64,000 nt of DNA from JAHBTB01 sp964451255 (lineage in GTDB: Bacteria; Armatimonadota; Fimbriimonadia; Fimbriimonadales; Fimbriimonadaceae): NCBI GenBank assembly GCA_964451255.1, contig CAYVHL010000003.1, positions 1-64,000 of the forward strand, in the 5' to 3' direction. Position numbers and translations under genes: made by a program. Below are positions 61,311 through 64,000 of this stretch, piece by piece; position 1 is the first letter of the stretch; each line of letters starts with the position of its first letter. Under the pieces are notes generated by a model. It worked only from the letters and a program-made list of their open reading frames with translations. It was not told the origin of the DNA and searched no databases.

Positions 61311-63541
61311 ACGGCGAGCATCGACTGCCGATGAAGGTCGTTCCCGTTCTCCAGGACGACATCGTTCTGCCTACAGGCGGAGGAGGCGAAGCGAAGGTGT
61401 TTCGGGATGTGGACAAGGCGTTTCGGGACGCGGTCGAAGAAAAGGTGATCGGCATCCGAGATCACTTCGCAGAGGCCTTCAGGAGCTTCCCAGGCGTCCC
61501 CGCCGTGGCGCGTGTCCGAGTCCGCAAGGATGCCGTGGCAAAGAGCCACAGACCGTACCGAATCTTCAATGAGAACACCTGTCCAATCATCAGCACCCAG
61601 GGGCTTGACCACTTGCTCGTCAGTGTGACGCGGACGGGTTTGGAACGCCTGGCCACCGAAGTTCGCCTCTCAACTGCGCAGAAGGCTATCGCCAATCTGT
61701 CGACCCTTGAAGAGCTTGAGCCGATGCCCACACAGGTCAACATTCCCGAGGGGGACGATTTTGCCAAGGTAAAGCTCTTTCGGCACCATCTTGCAGACCG
61801 GGATGCGAACATTGAACTCGCCTTCGTGAAGCTGCTGAACGAGCTGGAAGTCGATGGGAGCGAGATCATCTATGGTGCTGGACTCAAGATCTACAAAGTG
61901 GCGGCTGACGCCCATGACGCTCTGCTAAAGCTCGGCAACTACGTAGGAACCCAGAGCCTTGGAGCGTTTCCATCTTTCTATTCGGTTCGAACTGCTTCGA
62001 CGCCAGTTCGCGCCGCTGGCATCGACGATTTTCCAACACCAAGCGAGGAAGTGACCTATCCTGTCGTAGGGATCATCGACTCAGGCATTGACCCGAGCGA
62101 GGCTTTTCTTTTGCCGTGGGTGGTCGCCCGCGAGACTTACGTCCCCGAGGCCGAGCGCGACCATTCTCATGGCACTTTCGTTGGTGGACTGATTGCAAAC
62201 GCGCGTGCTCTCAATCATGGCGACGACCGCTTTCCTAGCTGCGGGTCGAAGATTGTTGACGTCGTAGCCCTTGGCAGCGGTCCGACCTACGAACACGATC
62301 TCGTGACCATCCTCGAGGAAGTGATTCCCAAGTATCCGGAAGTGAGCGCATGGAACCTCTCGCTTTCAACGAAGCAGGACATCTCCGACGACTCTTTTTC
62401 GGACTTCGCCGTAAAGCTCGATTCGCTGCAGGACGAATACCAAACTTCGATTGTGCTGGCGGCTGGAAACTATGAGACGCCCCCTCTACGGACATGGAAA
62501 CCACAGGACTTGGCTGGTGCTGATCGGATTTGTGTTCCGTCTGATTCCGTCCGATCGATTGTCGTGGGCTCGCGGGCACATCGAGACCATGCAAGCTCGG
62601 GAGTGAGGTCAGGTGAGCCGTCACCCTTTAGCAGGCGCGGGCCAGGTCCGGTGTCGCTCATCCGACCGGAACTTGCACACTTCGGCGGTAATTGCACCCT
62701 CGACGGCGACTACACGCAGATCGGTGTGCTCTCACTGAACACAAGTGGCTTTATTGCAGAGGACATCGGCACCAGCTTCGCGACACCGCTCGTCTCCACC
62801 TTGACGGCCAACATCAAGGAGGGGGTCGTTGGCGGGGCATCCCACTTGCTTACGCGGGCGTTACTGATTCACTCAGCGGCCAAGGGGGAGGGACGAACAG
62901 ACCCGTTCCTAATGCAGTATCAGGGATTTGGCACGCCCCCGGACCTCTCACAGATTCTTGGTTGCACCCAGCATGAGTGCACCTTGATCTTTGAAATGGA
63001 CATCGAGCCGGGCATGGCCTTTCGAAAGGCCGTTTTTCCAATCCCTCCGTGCCTTTATGTCGATGACGACACAGTCAAGGCCGACTTTCTCATGACCGTC
63101 GTTTACGAACCTGAGCTCGATGCAAGCTTCGGTTCTGAATACTGCCGAACCAACGTGGACGTCTCGCTCGGAACCGTGTCCACCTACACTGATGACAAGG
63201 GCAGGCATCGCGAGAAGAAGAAAGGGCAAGTGCCCGAGGACTTCGCATTGATCGGAACCGGCTTTGAGACGGATCAGGTGAAGCAGGGTTTCAAATGGTC
63301 TCCTGTCAAGGTCTACAGAAGAGACCGAGTACGCGGGATCACCGGTGAACTCTGGCGACTAGACCTATCTGTTCACTACAGGGCTGGGCATCAACCAGCC
63401 AAAGCGGCGAAGGCGGTGCTCGTGCTGACCATATCCGACCCAGAAAAGGCATTGCCCGTCTATGACGAAATGGTGGTTCAAATGGATCGGCTTGGTTGGG
63501 CTGCGAATGACCTCCAGGTTCAGCCTCGACTGCGGCCATAG
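61307..63541 (+). CDS. ietS: IetS-like subtilisin (S8) peptidase
   Basis: This 744-residue cytoplasmic subtilisin-family peptidase has the triad Asp in VVGIIDSGIDPSE (about residue 256), His in RDHSHGTFVGGLI (about 288) and Ser in GTSFATPLVS (about 488), with the oxyanion Asn in LAAGNYETPP. There is no signal peptide or propeptide typical of secreted subtilisins; instead an N-terminal region of about 240 residues and a C-terminal beta-rich domain (about 570-744) flank the core. The GTG start overlaps the ATPase stop (GTGA). The pair belongs to the IetAS defence type, in which the peptidase is the likely effector. Confidence 0.9.
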   Translation: MNGEHRLPMKVVPVLQDDIVLPTGGGGEAKVFRDVDKAFRDAVEEKVIGIRDHFAEAFRSFPGVPAVARVRVRKDAVAKSHRPYRIFNENTCPIISTQGLDHLLVSVTRTGLERLATEVRLSTAQKAIANLSTLEELEPMPTQVNIPEGDDFAKVKLFRHHLADRDANIELAFVKLLNELEVDGSEIIYGAGLKIYKVAADAHDALLKLGNYVGTQSLGAFPSFYSVRTASTPVRAAGIDDFPTPSEEVTYPVVGIIDSGIDPSEAFLLPWVVARETYVPEAERDHSHGTFVGGLIANARALNHGDDRFPSCGSKIVDVVALGSGPTYEHDLVTILEEVIPKYPEVSAWNLSLSTKQDISDDSFSDFAVKLDSLQDEYQTSIVLAAGNYETPPLRTWKPQDLAGADRICVPSDSVRSIVVGSRAHRDHASSGVRSGEPSPFSRRGPGPVSLIRPELAHFGGNCTLDGDYTQIGVLSLNTSGFIAEDIGTSFATPLVSTLTANIKEGVVGGASHLLTRALLIHSAAKGEGRTDPFLMQYQGFGTPPDLSQILGCTQHECTLIFEMDIEPGMAFRKAVFPIPPCLYVDDDTVKADFLMTVVYEPELDASFGSEYCRTNVDVSLGTVSTYTDDKGRHREKKKGQVPEDFALIGTGFETDQVKQGFKWSPVKVYRRDRVRGITGELWRLDLSVHYRAGHQPAKAAKAVLVLTISDPEKALPVYDEMVVQMDRLGWAANDLQVQPRLRP

Positions 63542-63550
63542 GCAAACACG

Positions 63551-63781
63551 ATGTTCCTGGCAAAGAAGCCGGGGCAAACAAGCGAGACGAAGATGAAGAA
63601 AGAAAGCAATCTGCGACCGGGGCAGCCAGCCCCAGCTTCAGGCCAATACCAAGTGATCGGCCCACGGGGAGGAAAGGGCCCCGAGGTCACGTCGGAGAAG
63701 GGCAATCCTCTGCCTCCGACGCAAAAGCCGGGTTCGACCTACAATCTCGTGGATCGGACAAAGAACAAGTCTGGCGGCTAG
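63551..63781 (+). CDS. YjzC-like small protein
   Basis: This protein of up to 76 residues has the block NLRPGQPAPASGQYQVIGPR followed by GGKGPEVTSEKGNPLPPT and a TYNLVDRTKN end, which resembles YjzC-like small proteins of unknown function. The start is uncertain: ATG at 63551 or ATG at 63593 (62 residues, beginning at MKKESNLRPG). It lies 9 bp after the IetS gene on the same strand and may be part of the same operon. Confidence 0.55.
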   Translation: MFLAKKPGQTSETKMKKESNLRPGQPAPASGQYQVIGPRGGKGPEVTSEKGNPLPPTQKPGSTYNLVDRTKNKSGG

Positions 63782-63790
63782 CATTGGCGG

Positions 63791-63808
63791 GGAGGGGTGG
63801 CACCCTCC
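63791..63808. terminator. Small hairpin between convergent genes
   Basis: GGAGGG (63791-63796) and CCCTCC (63803-63808) can pair around a 6-nt loop between the YjzC-like gene and the convergent gene ending at 63813. There is no T-run on either side. Confidence 0.35.
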
Positions 63809-63812
63809 TCAT

Positions 63813-64000
63813 CTACTTCTTTTCGATATACCGAAGCGGTTCGTTCGACATTGACGCGGCAGCGTTGTCGGCGTTGACTGCGTTATCGAGAAACTTGCCG
63901 AACCTGAAGAACTGGTTGAACCGACCGTCCTGTTCGATCTTGGCCCGCATGTCGATGGCCTTCTTGACCTCTGCCCGGAGCGAGTCTGCTGATGCCTGCC
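63813..64000 (-). CDS. 3' end of an unidentified minus-strand gene (5' part outside window)
   Basis: An open frame reads from the window edge to a TAG at 63813-63815, covering the last ~61 residues of a protein. The visible part is a charged helical stretch (AEVKKAIDMRAKIEQDGRFN) and a C-terminus ending RYIEKK. The family cannot be told. The frame is convergent with the IetS operon and separated from it by a weak hairpin. Confidence 0.6.
   Translation of the reverse strand, partial: QASADSLRAEVKKAIDMRAKIEQDGRFNQFFRFGKFLDNAVNADNAAASMSNEPLRYIEKK

Noticed and set aside
49869..64000. Direct repeat of the tRNA-Asn 3' end as an attachment site
   Set aside because: No second copy of the T-arm/acceptor sequence was seen down to the window edge.

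Overview
The window looks like a high-GC chromosome segment from an Armatimonadota-type bacterium, most likely class Fimbriimonadia. The pointers are two type IV pilin-like proteins whose N-termini run from FTLIELLVVIAIIAIL into LFPVFAQAKRAAK, a form typical of that phylum, together with SUF-only Fe-S assembly, FabI, KimA and sugar-degradation genes. The taxonomy is inferred from family-level impressions, not from a search.

Layout of the housekeeping part (1-49.9 kb). At 0-9.3 kb are the 3' end of sufB, a prepilin operon, an MFS transporter, a minus-strand run of EAL phosphodiesterase, MsrB, CocE-type hydrolase and GH109-like oxidoreductase, and RlmI. At 9.4-16.5 kb are tRNA-Ser, a lytic transglycosylase, a DUF488 protein, CsaA, and the minus-strand operon sufC-D-S-U-T-rrf2-sufA, which lacks sufB. 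At 16.5-21.7 kb is a two-gene sugar ABC importer in which the binding protein is fused to one permease, then a c-di-AMP (ydaO/yuaA-type) riboswitch with a long non-coding tail and a small membrane protein. At 21.7-27.8 kb are two tandem halogenase-like flavoproteins, a regulator/prepilin/lipoprotein operon and tRNA-Pro. At 27.9-37.9 kb are an esterase, a membrane protein coupled to a P-II-like protein, a TPR protein, tRNA-Pro, DeoB, a DUF4434 protein and the chain fabI-ftcD-purK followed by bL25. At 38-49.9 kb are a minus-strand run (PQQ-propeller protein, DprA, NagA, KimA-like K+ importer, STAS-USP protein), tRNA-Ile, a large secreted beta-propeller protein, a small membrane protein, a frameshifted phosphoesterase, an L,D-transpeptidase and tRNA-Asn.

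From the 3' end of tRNA-Asn to the window edge (49.87-64 kb) the content changes to a defence island with visibly more A/T at codon third positions. It holds a PLD-SNF2 helicase, an N6-adenine methyltransferase and a TIR-zinc-ribbon protein in one overlapping operon; two consecutive proteins each carrying a HEPN-type R-X4-H motif; a convergent unknown protein; and an AAA ATPase/subtilisin pair matching the IetAS defence system, followed by a small YjzC-like protein. The helicase/methylase/TIR cluster with the R-X4-H proteins is the best candidate for an undescribed system: it combines DNA-modification and DNA-translocation parts with possible NAD-depleting and RNA-cutting effectors.

A recurrent feature of the housekeeping part is a -10-like hexamer 5-10 nt before the start codon with no Shine-Dalgarno, which suggests leaderless transcripts for several genes.
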